Shown piece by piece: positions 1-11,806 of a DNA stretch of 64,000 nt. A program made the position numbers and the translations under genes. Each line of letters starts with the position of its first letter. Positions within the stretch are counted from its first letter, which is position 1. The DNA comes from Microbacterium sp. cf332 (lineage in GTDB: Bacteria > Actinomycetota > Actinomycetes > Actinomycetales > Microbacteriaceae): assembly GCF_900102175.1 (NCBI RefSeq), contig NZ_FNKN01000001.1, positions 744,001 through 808,000 of the forward strand, read 5' to 3'. The notes under the pieces are model-generated. The model was not told the origin of the DNA. It saw nothing but the letters and a program-made list of their open reading frames with translations, and did not search any database.

Positions 1-2
1 CC

Positions 3-1856
<1,854 letters not shown>

Positions 1857-1883
1857 TCCCGGCCATGCCGCATCCGGCGGGCG

Positions 1884-1889
1884 TATCCT
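1884..1889 (+). promoter_or_regulatory. candidate -10 element (TATCCT) of the DUF3099-SURF1 operon
   Basis: TATCCT ends 9 nt before the GTG at 1899, with no ribosome-binding site between them. This suits a leaderless transcript beginning at or next to the start codon. No convincing -35 is visible. Confidence 0.35.
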
Positions 1890-1898
1890 GTATGCACC

Positions 1899-2249
1899 GT
1901 GAAGCACCACTCCGCCACCCCGTCGGCGACCTCGCTCCCGCGAGCCCCGCGCGACGACTCGACCCGCCGCATGACGAAGTACTTCATCATGATGGCGGTG
2001 CGTGTGCTGTGCTTCGTGCTCATGGCAGTCATCACGCCCTATGGTTGGCACACCGCGCTGTTCGCGGTCGGTGCGGTGGTGCTGCCGTACATCGCCGTCG
2101 TGATCGCGAACGTGGGCGACGACGTGCGGGAACCCGCGGCGGTCTCGCCGCTCGCCGCCCTCCCCGAGAAGCCGGACATGCCGGCACGTCCGGCCGAGGC
2201 GCCGGCGCAGCCGACCGTCATCGAGATCCGAGAATCCCGTCCCGAGTGA
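1899..2249 (+). CDS. DUF3099 family membrane protein
   Basis: A 116-aa protein of the actinobacterial DUF3099 family. After a basic N-terminus (RRMTKYFIMM) there are two membrane segments (about 28-45 and 50-70). The tail is Pro/Ala-rich and cytoplasmic. The function is not known. Its stop overlaps the next start as GTGA, so it is translationally coupled to the small zinc-binding protein and SURF1. The GTG start has no Shine-Dalgarno sequence but sits just after a -10-like hexamer. Confidence 0.8.
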   Translation: MKHHSATPSATSLPRAPRDDSTRRMTKYFIMMAVRVLCFVLMAVITPYGWHTALFAVGAVVLPYIAVVIANVGDDVREPAAVSPLAALPEKPDMPARPAEAPAQPTVIEIRESRPE

Positions 2250-2461
2250 ACGACACCGAGTGCTCCCGCGCCGGGTGTCGCGCGTCGGCACGCTGGCGGG
2301 TGGTCTGGCGCAATCCGCGGATCCACACCGCCGATCGCCGCAAGGTCTGGCTGGCGTGCGACGATCACGTCGCGTACCTGCGCGAGTTTGTGGCCACGCG
2401 CGACTTCCCCGTGACCGTCGAGCCCTTCGTCGCCGCGACGAGCGGAGCCGGTGAGTCATGA
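2246..2461 (+). CDS. small putative zinc-binding protein in SURF1 operon
   Basis: A 71-aa protein encoded between DUF3099 and SURF1 with 4-nt overlaps on both sides (GTGA and ATGA), which fixes the start. Cys6, Cys11, Cys38 and His41 could form one metal site (C-x4-C ... C-x2-H). The motifs ECSRAGC and WLACDDH are the recognisable parts. I know of similar small proteins beside SURF1 in actinobacteria, but no assigned function. Coupling to SURF1 suggests, by inference only, a link to cytochrome oxidase assembly or copper/heme handling. Confidence 0.7.
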   Translation: MNDTECSRAGCRASARWRVVWRNPRIHTADRRKVWLACDDHVAYLREFVATRDFPVTVEPFVAATSGAGES

Positions 2462-3414
2462 GAGGCAGAACCGCCCTCCGCTGGTCGGGTTACGTCGCCG
2501 TCGCGATCGCTTTCGCGATCGCGTGCGCCTACCTCTCGAACTGGCAGTTCACCCGCAATGAGGAGCGCAGCTCGCAGCTCGCGCTCGTCGAGCGCAACTA
2601 TGACGCCGCACCGGTCCCCCTCGATCAGCTCGTGCCGACCGGATCCGACCTCGATCCGTCGGACGAGTGGCATCCGGTGACGCTGACCGGCGAGTACCTC
2701 GCCGACGATCAGGTGCTCGTCCGCAATCGCCCGCACGGCGGCACCTCGGCCTTCGAGGTCCTCGTTCCGTTCCGCACGGACGACGGGCGCATCTTCGTGG
2801 TCGACCGCGGGTGGGTCCCGCCCGCGGCGGATGGACCGGAGCCGGAGTCCATCGCCGAACCGCCCGCCGGAGAGGTGAGCGTCGTCGCGCGTCTGAAGCC
2901 CGGCGAGGCGGCGCCGACGTCGGGCAGGTCAGCCCCCGAGGGCCAGGTCCCGACTATCAACCTCGATCTCGTCGCGGCCGAGGCCGGCCTCACCGGCGAC
3001 GTCGTGACGTCGGCCTACGGGCTCCTCGTGTCGGAGGACCCGTCTCCCCGTGCGACCTTGGGGACGATGCCGACTCCCTCGGAGGACCCGGGGCCGCATC
3101 TGTCCTACGCGATCCAGTGGATCCTCTTCGCCATCATGGGATTCATCTTCATCTGGTACATGATCCGCACCGAGCGCCGTCATCGCCGCGAAGACGAGGA
3201 GGACGCGCGCGCAGAGGCAGCGGGTGCAGCCGGATCCGCCGGTGTCCCGACAGCGACGGCATCGGCGCCCGAGTCGGCCCTCGCACCGCTCCCGCCGACG
3301 AGGACCACGACTCCGGTGTCGGTCGTGCCGGCCAGTCTGCGTCGCCGCCGCGACACCAAGCGCGACCGCGACATGCAGGACGAGGACGCCATCCTCGACT
3401 CGTCGCGCCCCTGA
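2458..3414 (+). CDS. SURF1 family cytochrome c oxidase assembly protein
   Basis: A 318-aa SURF1 protein. It has a first membrane helix (about 10-28) followed by the NWQFTR signature, a central extracytoplasmic domain containing VDRGWVPP, and a second helix (about 220-238). SURF1 assists heme a insertion or early assembly of subunit I of aa3-type oxidase. The matching oxidase genes (ctaC-ctaF) and heme A synthesis genes (ctaA, ctaB) are in this window. Residues after about 243 form a charged and Ala/Pro-rich cytoplasmic tail that is longer than usual. The ATGA overlap with the upstream gene supports the start. Confidence 0.88.
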   Translation: MRGRTALRWSGYVAVAIAFAIACAYLSNWQFTRNEERSSQLALVERNYDAAPVPLDQLVPTGSDLDPSDEWHPVTLTGEYLADDQVLVRNRPHGGTSAFEVLVPFRTDDGRIFVVDRGWVPPAADGPEPESIAEPPAGEVSVVARLKPGEAAPTSGRSAPEGQVPTINLDLVAAEAGLTGDVVTSAYGLLVSEDPSPRATLGTMPTPSEDPGPHLSYAIQWILFAIMGFIFIWYMIRTERRHRREDEEDARAEAAGAAGSAGVPTATASAPESALAPLPPTRTTTPVSVVPASLRRRRDTKRDRDMQDEDAILDSSRP

Positions 3415-3447
3415 GCGGACATGGCGCCGGGTCGCGGCGGCGCGGGA

Positions 3448-5046
<1,599 letters not shown>

Positions 5047-5222
5047 AGCGGTCGTCCAATCGTCGGGAACAGGAGGGGGGCGGCCGAACGGCCAGCCTCT
5101 CATCCTACGCGCTTCCCGAGGCGACGCCTCGCGCCCGCCGGCCCGCCGCCTCGAGGCCCGTCGTCGGCCGTCACCTTCAGCGCGCCTGCAGCGGATTAGC
5201 GGGAACCTCGTCCACGACGTAA

Positions 5223-5240
5223 AGTAAGCCTGCCCTTACT
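5223..5240. promoter_or_regulatory. IdeR/DtxR-like operator of the siderophore uptake operon
   Basis: A perfect 6-bp inverted repeat, AGTAAG-N6-CTTACT, ends 22 nt before the start of the binding-protein gene. It overlaps a possible -10 hexamer (TAAAGT, 5220-5225). Position, symmetry and the iron-uptake genes downstream suggest an iron-dependent DtxR/IdeR-type repressor site, although the match to the consensus TTAGGTTAGSCTAACCTAA is only partial. Confidence 0.5.
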
Positions 5241-5262
5241 CGCATCTCCTCTGGAGGACCCG

Positions 5263-6303
5263 GTGCCCCGCATCCGCACAGCCGCCGTAGCCGTCATCGC
5301 AGCAACGCTGCTCCTCGCCGGCTGCGGCTCGACCGCCGCTCCCGACTCCGCGCCGGCGGCATCCGGCGGCGCGTCGTCCGACGCCTTCCCCGTCACCATC
5401 GACCACGCCTTCGGCGAGACGGTCATCGAGAGCAAGCCCGAGCGTGTCGCCACGGTCTCGTGGGGCAATCAGGAAGCGGCGCTCGCGCTGGGCGTCGTGC
5501 CCGTCGGCATGCCCGCGGTGACGTGGGGCGACGACGACGGCAACGGCATACTCCCGTGGGTCGAGGACAAGCTCGCTGAGCTCGGGGGCGAGACGCCGGT
5601 GCTGTTCGACGAGGCCGAGGGCATCGACTTCGAGGCCGTCGCCGACACCCGGCCCGACGTCATCCTCGCCGCCTACTCCGGCATGACGCAGGAAGACTAC
5701 GACACCCTGTCGAAGATCGCGCCCGTCGTCGCCTACCCCGACATCGCGTGGGGCACGAGCTGGCAGGACCTCACCATCATCAACGGCACGGCGCTGGGGC
5801 TGAAGGACGAGGCGGAGGCGCTCGTCGGCGACCTCACCGACCACCTCGACGAGCTCACGGCGGCCTACCCCGACATCGCAGGCAAGACCACGCTCTTCAG
5901 CTCGTTCGACGCCACCGACCTGAGCCAGATCGGCTTCTACTCGACGGCCGACCCGCGTCCGCTCTTCCTCGAGGACCTCGGGCTCTCCCCGGCAGCGACC
6001 GTGGCCGAGCAGTCGCAGGGCACCGACCAGTTCTGGATCGTCAACAGCACCGAGGAGATCGAGCGCTTCTCCGACCTCCAGGTGCTCGTGACCTACGGCG
6101 ACGACACAACGCTCGCCGCCATGCAGGCCGATCCGCTGCTGTCGCGCATCCCCGCCGTCGCATCGGGCTCGGTCGTCGTGCTGCCCTCGTCGAACGCGCC
6201 CCTCGCGGCCGCCGCGAACCCCAGCCCGCTCTCGATCGCCGATCCCCTGACGTCGGAGTACGTCGATCTGATCGGCGCGGCCGCGGCCACCGCCACCCCG
6301 TGA
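5263..6303 (+). CDS. iron-siderophore ABC transporter substrate-binding lipoprotein
   Basis: A 346-aa periplasmic-binding protein of the FepB/FhuD class. A lipoprotein signal with lipobox LAGC is followed by a Ser/Ala/Pro linker. The fold then begins with the iron-transport hallmark in which a KPERVATVSWG segment opens the first lobe. The two lobes carry typical motifs RPDVILAAYSG and DLQVLVTYGDD. It should capture a ferric siderophore outside the membrane and deliver it to the permease pair encoded downstream. A GTG start with GGAGG 7 nt upstream is clear. It is the first gene of a five-gene operon. Confidence 0.88.
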   Translation: MPRIRTAAVAVIAATLLLAGCGSTAAPDSAPAASGGASSDAFPVTIDHAFGETVIESKPERVATVSWGNQEAALALGVVPVGMPAVTWGDDDGNGILPWVEDKLAELGGETPVLFDEAEGIDFEAVADTRPDVILAAYSGMTQEDYDTLSKIAPVVAYPDIAWGTSWQDLTIINGTALGLKDEAEALVGDLTDHLDELTAAYPDIAGKTTLFSSFDATDLSQIGFYSTADPRPLFLEDLGLSPAATVAEQSQGTDQFWIVNSTEEIERFSDLQVLVTYGDDTTLAAMQADPLLSRIPAVASGSVVVLPSSNAPLAAAANPSPLSIADPLTSEYVDLIGAAAATATP

Positions 6304-6328
6304 TGCACGGTCTCCCCCGTCGGATGTC

Positions 6329-7381
6329 GTGAGCGTTCCCACCACCACGACGGCCCCCGCCGCCGAGAGCGCGCCCGTGCGGCGCAGCTCCCGGCGGCGG
6401 CGGATCGTCTGGATCTTCGTCCTCGCCGCACTCGTCCTGGTGGCGAGCGCGGTCTCGGTCACGTTCGGGACGCGGACGGTGTCCTTCGACGACATCGTGG
6501 CCGGGCTCAGCGGCAGTATCGAGACGACCTCGGCCGCCGCCGTCTCGAAGCGCGTCCCGCGCACCCTGCTCGCGCTGATCGTGGGCGCGGCCCTCGCCAT
6601 CTCCGGCGCTGTCATGCAGGGCGTCACCCGAAACCCGCTCGCGGATCCGCAGATCCTGGGCATCAACGGCGGGGCGTCCCTCGCGGTGGTGATCGGCCTC
6701 GCTTTCTTCGGAGTCACGAGCGCCTTCGGCTACATCTGGCTCGCCATGTCGGGCGCCGCCGTCGCTGCGGTGTTCGTCTACACGATCGGCTCGCTCGGAC
6801 GGGGCGGCGCGAGCCCGCTCAAACTCGCTCTCGCGGGCGCGGCCACGGCGGTGGCTTTCAGCTCACTGATCAGCGCGATCCTCCTCCCCCGCATCGACGT
6901 CATGAGCGTGTTCCGGTTCTGGCAGATCGGCGGGGTCGGCGGCGCGACGCCCGACAAGATCCTGCTCGTCCTGCCCTTCCTGGGCATCGGAGCCCTCATC
7001 TGCTTCGCCGCGGCCGACGCGCTGAACTCCCTCGCGCTCGGCGACGAGCTCGCGGCGGGCCTCGGCGAGCGCGTCCGCACCGCTCGTCTGTTCGCCGCCG
7101 TCGGCGCCGTCATCCTCTGCGGCGCCGCGACCGCCGTCGCCGGCCCCATCGGCTTCGTCGGCCTCATCGTGCCGCACATCTGCCGTCTGCTCGTCGGCCC
7201 CGACCACCGCTGGCTCCTCCCGGTCTCCGCGCTCGTGGGAGGCGGCTTGCTCGTGATCGCCGACGTCGTCGGCCGCGTGATCGCCCGCCCGCAAGAGGTC
7301 GAGGTCGGCATCGTGACCGCGCTGATCGGCGCTCCCTTCTTCATCGCCATCGTCCGCCGCCAGAAGATGCGCGCCCTATGA
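6329..7381 (+). CDS. FecCD-family iron-siderophore permease, subunit 1
   Basis: A 350-aa integral membrane protein of the FecCD/BtuC family with about nine to ten hydrophobic helices. Diagnostic motifs are RVPRTLLALIVGAALAISGA, RNPLADPQILG and GPIGFVGLIVPHICR. It forms half of the membrane channel for ferric-siderophore uptake. The GTG start lies 25 nt after the binding-protein gene. The stop overlaps the next gene as ATGA, showing coupling to the second permease. Confidence 0.9.
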   Translation: MSVPTTTTAPAAESAPVRRSSRRRRIVWIFVLAALVLVASAVSVTFGTRTVSFDDIVAGLSGSIETTSAAAVSKRVPRTLLALIVGAALAISGAVMQGVTRNPLADPQILGINGGASLAVVIGLAFFGVTSAFGYIWLAMSGAAVAAVFVYTIGSLGRGGASPLKLALAGAATAVAFSSLISAILLPRIDVMSVFRFWQIGGVGGATPDKILLVLPFLGIGALICFAAADALNSLALGDELAAGLGERVRTARLFAAVGAVILCGAATAVAGPIGFVGLIVPHICRLLVGPDHRWLLPVSALVGGGLLVIADVVGRVIARPQEVEVGIVTALIGAPFFIAIVRRQKMRAL

Positions 7382-8427
7382 TCGCGACAGCCGCTCCCGT
7401 GTCCACCGTCGACCTCGTCGCCGCCGGCAGACGACGCCGCGCGTGGCGGCGCCGAATCGTGACCGGCGGCCTGCTGACGGCGGTCGCCCTCATGTACGCC
7501 GTCTCGCTGATGGTCGGGCAGACCTTCTACAGCCCCGCCGAGGTGTGGGGCGTCATCACCGGGCAGATCGTGCCCGGTGCCTCGTTCACCGTGGGAGAGC
7601 TGCGTCTCCCCCGAGCCACGGTCGCCCTGCTCACCGGGCTCTGCTTCGGGATGGGCGGCGCCGTGTTCCAGACCATGCTGCGCAACCCGCTCGCCAGTCC
7701 CGACATCATCGGCGTCAACGCCGGAGCGAGCGCGGCCGCGGTCGTCGGAATCGTCTTCCTCTCGCTCAGCGAGGCCGGCGTCTCCCTCCTCGCGACCGTC
7801 GCCGCGCTCGCGACCGCCCTGATGATCTATCTACTGGCGTACAAGGACGGCGGGGCGGGCGCGCGATTCATCCTCATCGGCATCGGAGTCGCGGCGATCT
7901 TCAACAGCGTCGTGTCGTACGTCCTCTCACGTGCGGCCGAATGGGACCTGCAGGCCGCGATGCGATGGATCACCGGCAACCTCAACGGGGCCTCCTGGGA
8001 TCAGGCAGCACCCCTCGCCCTCGCGATGGTCGTCGTCGTCCCCGTGCTGCTCTGGCTCACCCGCGATCTCGAGCTCATGCGGCTCGGCGACGAGGCGGCG
8101 TCGGCACTGGGCGTGCCGGTCGAGCGCCGACGCATCCTGCTGATCGTGGCCGCCGTGGCGCTGCTCGCCTTCGCGACCGCGGCGGCGGGCCCCATCTCGT
8201 TCGTCGCGTTCCTCTCGGGACCGATCGCCGCGCGACTGCTCGGCCCGGTCGGGTCCCCCGTGCTGGCGGCCGGTCTCTTCGGTTCGCTGCTGGTGCTCGT
8301 CGCGGATCTGACCGCGCAGTACCTGCTCGGCCTGCGGCTGCCCGTCGGCGTCGTGACCGGCGTCCTCGGCGCGCCCTACCTCATCTTCCTGCTCATCCGC
8401 AGCAGCCGCTCAGGAGGCTCCCTATGA
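7378..8427 (+). CDS. FecCD-family iron-siderophore permease, subunit 2
   Basis: A 349-aa paralogue of the preceding permease. It has the same family motifs (LRLPRATVALLTGLCFGMGG, RNPLASPDIIGVNAGAS, AAGPISFVAFLSGPIA) and about nine to ten membrane helices. It should pair with the first permease as a heterodimer. An ATGA overlap exists at both ends (with the upstream permease and the downstream ATPase), which argues for equal production of the three parts. Confidence 0.9.
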   Translation: MIATAAPVSTVDLVAAGRRRRAWRRRIVTGGLLTAVALMYAVSLMVGQTFYSPAEVWGVITGQIVPGASFTVGELRLPRATVALLTGLCFGMGGAVFQTMLRNPLASPDIIGVNAGASAAAVVGIVFLSLSEAGVSLLATVAALATALMIYLLAYKDGGAGARFILIGIGVAAIFNSVVSYVLSRAAEWDLQAAMRWITGNLNGASWDQAAPLALAMVVVVPVLLWLTRDLELMRLGDEAASALGVPVERRRILLIVAAVALLAFATAAAGPISFVAFLSGPIAARLLGPVGSPVLAAGLFGSLLVLVADLTAQYLLGLRLPVGVVTGVLGAPYLIFLLIRSSRSGGSL

Positions 8428-9266
8428 CCGCGGACCGAACACTCCACGCCAGCGGCGTCCGGCTCGGCTACGGCGATCGGACGATCGTCGAGGAGCTCGA
8501 CCTCACCGTTCCCGGGGGCCGCATCACGACGATCGTGGGCGCGAACGCCTGCGGCAAGTCGACCCTCCTGAAGGCGATGGCCCGCCTGCTCGCACCCCGC
8601 GCCGGGCAGGTCCTGCTCGACGGCAAGGACATCCACCGGCTCCCCACTCGGCAGGTGGCGCGCGACCTGGGACTGTTGCCCCAGTCGCCCATCGCGCCGG
8701 AGGGCATCGCGGTGTCGGATCTGGTCAGCCGTGGCCGGACACCGCACCACGGACCCCTCGCTCGCTGGACCCGCGCCGACGACGAGGCCGTCGCACAGGC
8801 CCTCGAAGCCACGGACACGGCCGCGATCGCCGACCGCTCCGTCGACGAGCTGTCGGGCGGGCAACGTCAGCGCGTGTGGATCGCGATGGCATTGGCTCAG
8901 CAGACCGACGTGCTGCTGCTCGATGAGCCGACGACGTTCCTCGACGTCAGCCACCAGATCGACGTGCTCGACCTGCTGACCGACCTGAACCGCACACGTG
9001 GCACCACGATCGTCATGGTCCTCCACGACCTCAACCTCGCCGCGCGGTACGCCGATCACCTCGTCGCCATGGCGGGCGGTCGTCTCTACGGCGCCGGCGA
9101 CCCGAACGACGTGCTCACGGCCGAGACGGTGCGCGCGGTCTTCGGACTCGAGAGCCACGTCATCCCCGACCCGCTCACAGGACGCCCGCTCGTGCTCCCG
9201 ATCGGGCGCCACCACGTCCCGCAGGCGACGACACCGACCGACCTCGACGGCTCCCTCGCCGGCTGA
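8424..9266 (+). CDS. iron-siderophore ABC transporter ATP-binding protein
   Basis: A 280-aa single ABC cassette of the FecE/FepC type. Walker A is GANACGKST, with the Cys before Gly-Lys usual in this subfamily. The signature is LSGGQRQR, Walker B is LLLDEPTTFLD, and the switch His lies in LHDLNLAAR. It powers the FecCD-type permeases encoded just upstream. The ATG overlaps the permease stop (ATGA) and has AGGAGG 5 nt upstream. Confidence 0.92.
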   Translation: MTADRTLHASGVRLGYGDRTIVEELDLTVPGGRITTIVGANACGKSTLLKAMARLLAPRAGQVLLDGKDIHRLPTRQVARDLGLLPQSPIAPEGIAVSDLVSRGRTPHHGPLARWTRADDEAVAQALEATDTAAIADRSVDELSGGQRQRVWIAMALAQQTDVLLLDEPTTFLDVSHQIDVLDLLTDLNRTRGTTIVMVLHDLNLAARYADHLVAMAGGRLYGAGDPNDVLTAETVRAVFGLESHVIPDPLTGRPLVLPIGRHHVPQATTPTDLDGSLAG

Positions 9267-9276
9267 TTGGAACACC

Positions 9277-10182
9277 ATGCCCCGCCCCGATCTCGACTTC
9301 TTCCGCGTCTCCGTCGCGGCCGTGAGCGACCTCACCCCGAGCTTCCGTCGCTTCACCTTCCGGGGTGACGACCTGGGCGATTACGGCGACCCCGGATTCG
9401 ATCAGCGTGTGAAGATCCTCTTCCCCACGGCCACCGCCGCGGTCGACGCGATGCCGACCGGCCCGGACTGGTACGACCGATGGCGCGAGCTCCCGGCGGA
9501 TGCCCGCCCCGTCATGCGCACCTACACGACCCGTGCCGTGCGCCCGCACGCGCGCGAGGTCGACATCGACATGGTGGCGCACGATGTCCTCGGACCTGCT
9601 TCGGCGTGGATCGCGAACGCGCGCGTCGGCGACGAGGTGCTCATCCTCGGCCCCACCACCTCGCACACGGGCGTCAGCTACGGCATCGATTTCGTCCCCC
9701 CCGCCGACACCGACGCCATTCTGCTCGCCGGCGACGAGACCGCGGCCCCGGCCATTGCGGTGATCCTCGAACAGCTGCCGCCGGAGGCCCGCGGCACGAT
9801 CGTGCTCGAACTGCCGACCGCCGCCGACCTGGACTACATCCCCCACCACCCGGGATTCGAGCGCCGCATCGCCGCCCGCGAGAACGAAGCCGACCGCCAT
9901 CGCCACCTGGTCGCCGCCGTCGAGGAGACCGCGTCGCGCCTCGCGCCGGCGGGCATCGGAGCAGAAGTGGAGGAGATCGACGTCGACGCCGACATCCTCT
10001 GGGAAGTGCCGCGGACCGCCAAGGGCGGCGCCGCGCTGAAGCGCGCACCGCTGTACGCGTGGCTCGCCGGCGAGGCGTCGGCGATCAAGACGCTCCGTCG
10101 TCACCTGGTGGGCACCGTGGGTGTCGACCGTCGCGCCGTGGCCTTCATGGGTTACTGGCGGCTCGGCCGGTCCGAGAACTGA
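9277..10182 (+). CDS. siderophore-interacting protein (ferric-siderophore reductase)
   Basis: A 301-aa protein of the SIP/ViuB family. It has an FAD-binding beta-barrel (about 1-130, with RTYTTRAV for flavin binding) and an NAD(P)H-binding lobe (about 145-300, with LLAGDETAAPA). It ends in the family-typical FMGYWRLGRSEN. The family reduces Fe(III) in imported siderophores to release Fe(II) in the cytoplasm. It starts 10 nt after the ATPase gene, so it is the last gene of the uptake operon. The convergent malY-like gene ends 10 nt later, with no terminator visible between them. Confidence 0.88.
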   Translation: MPRPDLDFFRVSVAAVSDLTPSFRRFTFRGDDLGDYGDPGFDQRVKILFPTATAAVDAMPTGPDWYDRWRELPADARPVMRTYTTRAVRPHAREVDIDMVAHDVLGPASAWIANARVGDEVLILGPTTSHTGVSYGIDFVPPADTDAILLAGDETAAPAIAVILEQLPPEARGTIVLELPTAADLDYIPHHPGFERRIAARENEADRHRHLVAAVEETASRLAPAGIGAEVEEIDVDADILWEVPRTAKGGAALKRAPLYAWLAGEASAIKTLRRHLVGTVGVDRRAVAFMGYWRLGRSEN

Positions 10183-10192
10183 CCGAGGGGCG

Positions 10193-11371
10193 TCATCCCC
10201 GGCTGAGCGCCGCCGTCCGCGCGAACTGCCCGACGCGGGCCACGGCTTCGCGCAGGACGTCCGGACCGCAGCCGAAGTTCAACCGCACGTGGCCGTTTCC
10301 CTCAGTGCCGAAGAACGGTCCGTGGTGCAGGGCGACGCGTGAGCCCTCGCGAATCGGATCCGCCGGATCGTCGCCCCAGCCATACGCGGAGACGTCGATC
10401 CAGGCGAGGAACCCGGCCTGCGGCAGCCGATAGCGCGCCAGCGGCAGGTGCTCGGCGAGCAGGTCGGCGAGGAGTCGGCGGTTCAGGTCCAAGCGCACGA
10501 GCAGGGCGTCGAGCCATGCGTCCGATTCCGCGGAGAAGGCGGCGATGGTGGTGATGGCGCCGAACAGCCCGGTGCGCCACTCGACCTCCCACGGCAGAGA
10601 CCGCACGACCTCCGCGTTGGCCTCGACGGCCGTCACGATCACCGCGCACTTGAGGCCCGCGAGGTTGTAGGCCTTCGACGCGCTCGTCACCGTATAGCCG
10701 ACGGCGGCGGCCTCGGGAGAGACCGTCAGGAACGGCGAGAAGGCGACGTCGTCGCTCGCGAGGGGGCCGTGGATCTCATCGCTGATGACGACGGCGCCGT
10801 ATCGGTGAGCGAGGGCGGCGAGGGCACGGAGCGAGTCCGCGGTGTGGACGGTGCCCGTGGGGTTGTGCGGATTGCACAGCAGGACGGCCCGCGCGCCGCC
10901 GACCAGGGCGCGTTCGATGCCTGCCAGATCGAGCTCCCAGCCCGAGCCGGTGTCATGCAGCGGCACTTCCTCGACGATCGCGCCGGCCTCGCCCACCGTG
11001 TCGAAGAAGGGCGGGTACACCGGCGGGTTCACCACCACGCGGTCGCCGGGCTGCACGGTCGCACGCAAGAGCTCCACGACGCCCATCATCACGTCGCCGG
11101 TCCACCGGATGCCTGCCGGGTCGACGTCCCATCCCCACCGTCGTCGTGCGAATCCGACGAACGCGTCGTCGATGCCGGGCTGCGGCGGGGTATAGCCGGT
11201 GTCGCCGATCTCGACCGCCTCGCGCAGCGACCTCGAGATGGGCTCGGCGAGGGCGAAGTCGGTCTCCGCCACGAACATCGGGATGACGTCGTGCGGGAAC
11301 GATCGCCATTTCGTGCTGGATCGTCGCCGCAGCGTCTCGAGCGGTAGGGCTTCGAGGGGCTGGATACTCAC
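10193..11371 (-). CDS. MalY/PatB-type PLP-dependent C-S lyase/aminotransferase
   Basis: A 392-aa fold-type I PLP enzyme. The Schiff-base lysine is Lys233 in SASKAYNLAGL. CNPHNPTGTV and ISDEIHGPL supply the cofactor Asn/Asp residues, and the N-terminal FPHDVIPMFVAETDF is typical of MalY/PatB. The family cleaves C-S bonds in cystathionine or cysteine. A role in methionine synthesis or sulfur mobilisation is plausible; a pure aminotransferase cannot be excluded. The GTG start is used. It stands alone, upstream of the suf operon terminator. Confidence 0.83.
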   Translation of the reverse strand: MSIQPLEALPLETLRRRSSTKWRSFPHDVIPMFVAETDFALAEPISRSLREAVEIGDTGYTPPQPGIDDAFVGFARRRWGWDVDPAGIRWTGDVMMGVVELLRATVQPGDRVVVNPPVYPPFFDTVGEAGAIVEEVPLHDTGSGWELDLAGIERALVGGARAVLLCNPHNPTGTVHTADSLRALAALAHRYGAVVISDEIHGPLASDDVAFSPFLTVSPEAAAVGYTVTSASKAYNLAGLKCAVIVTAVEANAEVVRSLPWEVEWRTGLFGAITTIAAFSAESDAWLDALLVRLDLNRRLLADLLAEHLPLARYRLPQAGFLAWIDVSAYGWGDDPADPIREGSRVALHHGPFFGTEGNGHVRLNFGCGPDVLREAVARVGQFARTAALSRG

Positions 11372-11426
11372 CCGGCGAGCCTAATCGCGGGTGCACGGCG
11401 GGCGCCCGAAGGTGTCGTCACATGAC

Positions 11427-11456
11427 GATGCCCGGGCCCGCGAGGGCCCGGGCATC
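11427..11456 (-). terminator. hairpin terminator at the end of the suf operon
   Basis: A perfect 13-bp stem (GATGCCCGGGCCC) with a 4-nt loop, 11 nt after the last suf gene and just upstream of the malY-like gene. No U-tract follows, as is common for actinobacterial stem-loop terminators. Confidence 0.75.
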
Positions 11457-11467
11457 ACCGGTCGTGG

Positions 11468-11797
11468 TCAGATCGCGAAGCCGAGGGCGCGCATCATGTC
11501 GCGACCGTCATCGGTGATCCGCTCGGGACCCCACGGCGGCATCCACACCCAGTTGATGCGGAAGCGGTCGACGACGGCGTCCAGAGCTTGCGCGGTCTGC
11601 TCCTCGAGCACATCGGTCAACGGGCACCCCGCCGACGTCAGAGTCATGTGGATGATGAGGGCGTCGTTCTCGTCATCCCACGCGAGGTCGTAGATAAGAC
11701 CCAGGTCGACGACGTTGATCCCCAGTTCGGGGTCCATGACGTCTTTGAGAGCTTCGGTGACCTCGTCGTACTTCTCGGGCGCGAGTGTTGCGGTCAT
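11468..11797 (-). CDS. sufT: metal-sulfur cluster assembly factor (SufT/DUF59 family)
   Basis: A 109-aa DUF59 (MIP18-like) protein. The motif DPELGINVVDLGLIYDL and the TSAGCPLT loop with the conserved cysteine identify the family. SufT-type proteins help mature Fe-S proteins under high demand. It is the last gene of the suf operon, 9 nt after sufC and followed by a strong hairpin, which supports a role in Fe-S assembly rather than in the related PaaD phenylacetate pathway. The ATG has an AGGAT element 8 nt upstream. Confidence 0.85.
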   Translation of the reverse strand: MTATLAPEKYDEVTEALKDVMDPELGINVVDLGLIYDLAWDDENDALIIHMTLTSAGCPLTDVLEEQTAQALDAVVDRFRINWVWMPPWGPERITDDGRDMMRALGFAI

Positions 11798-11806
11798 GTA
11801 ACGATC

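Noticed and set aside
5236..6717. Minus-strand open frame of about 493 codons
   Set aside because: Antisense to the siderophore-binding protein and first permease genes, which have clear family motifs and ribosome-binding sites.
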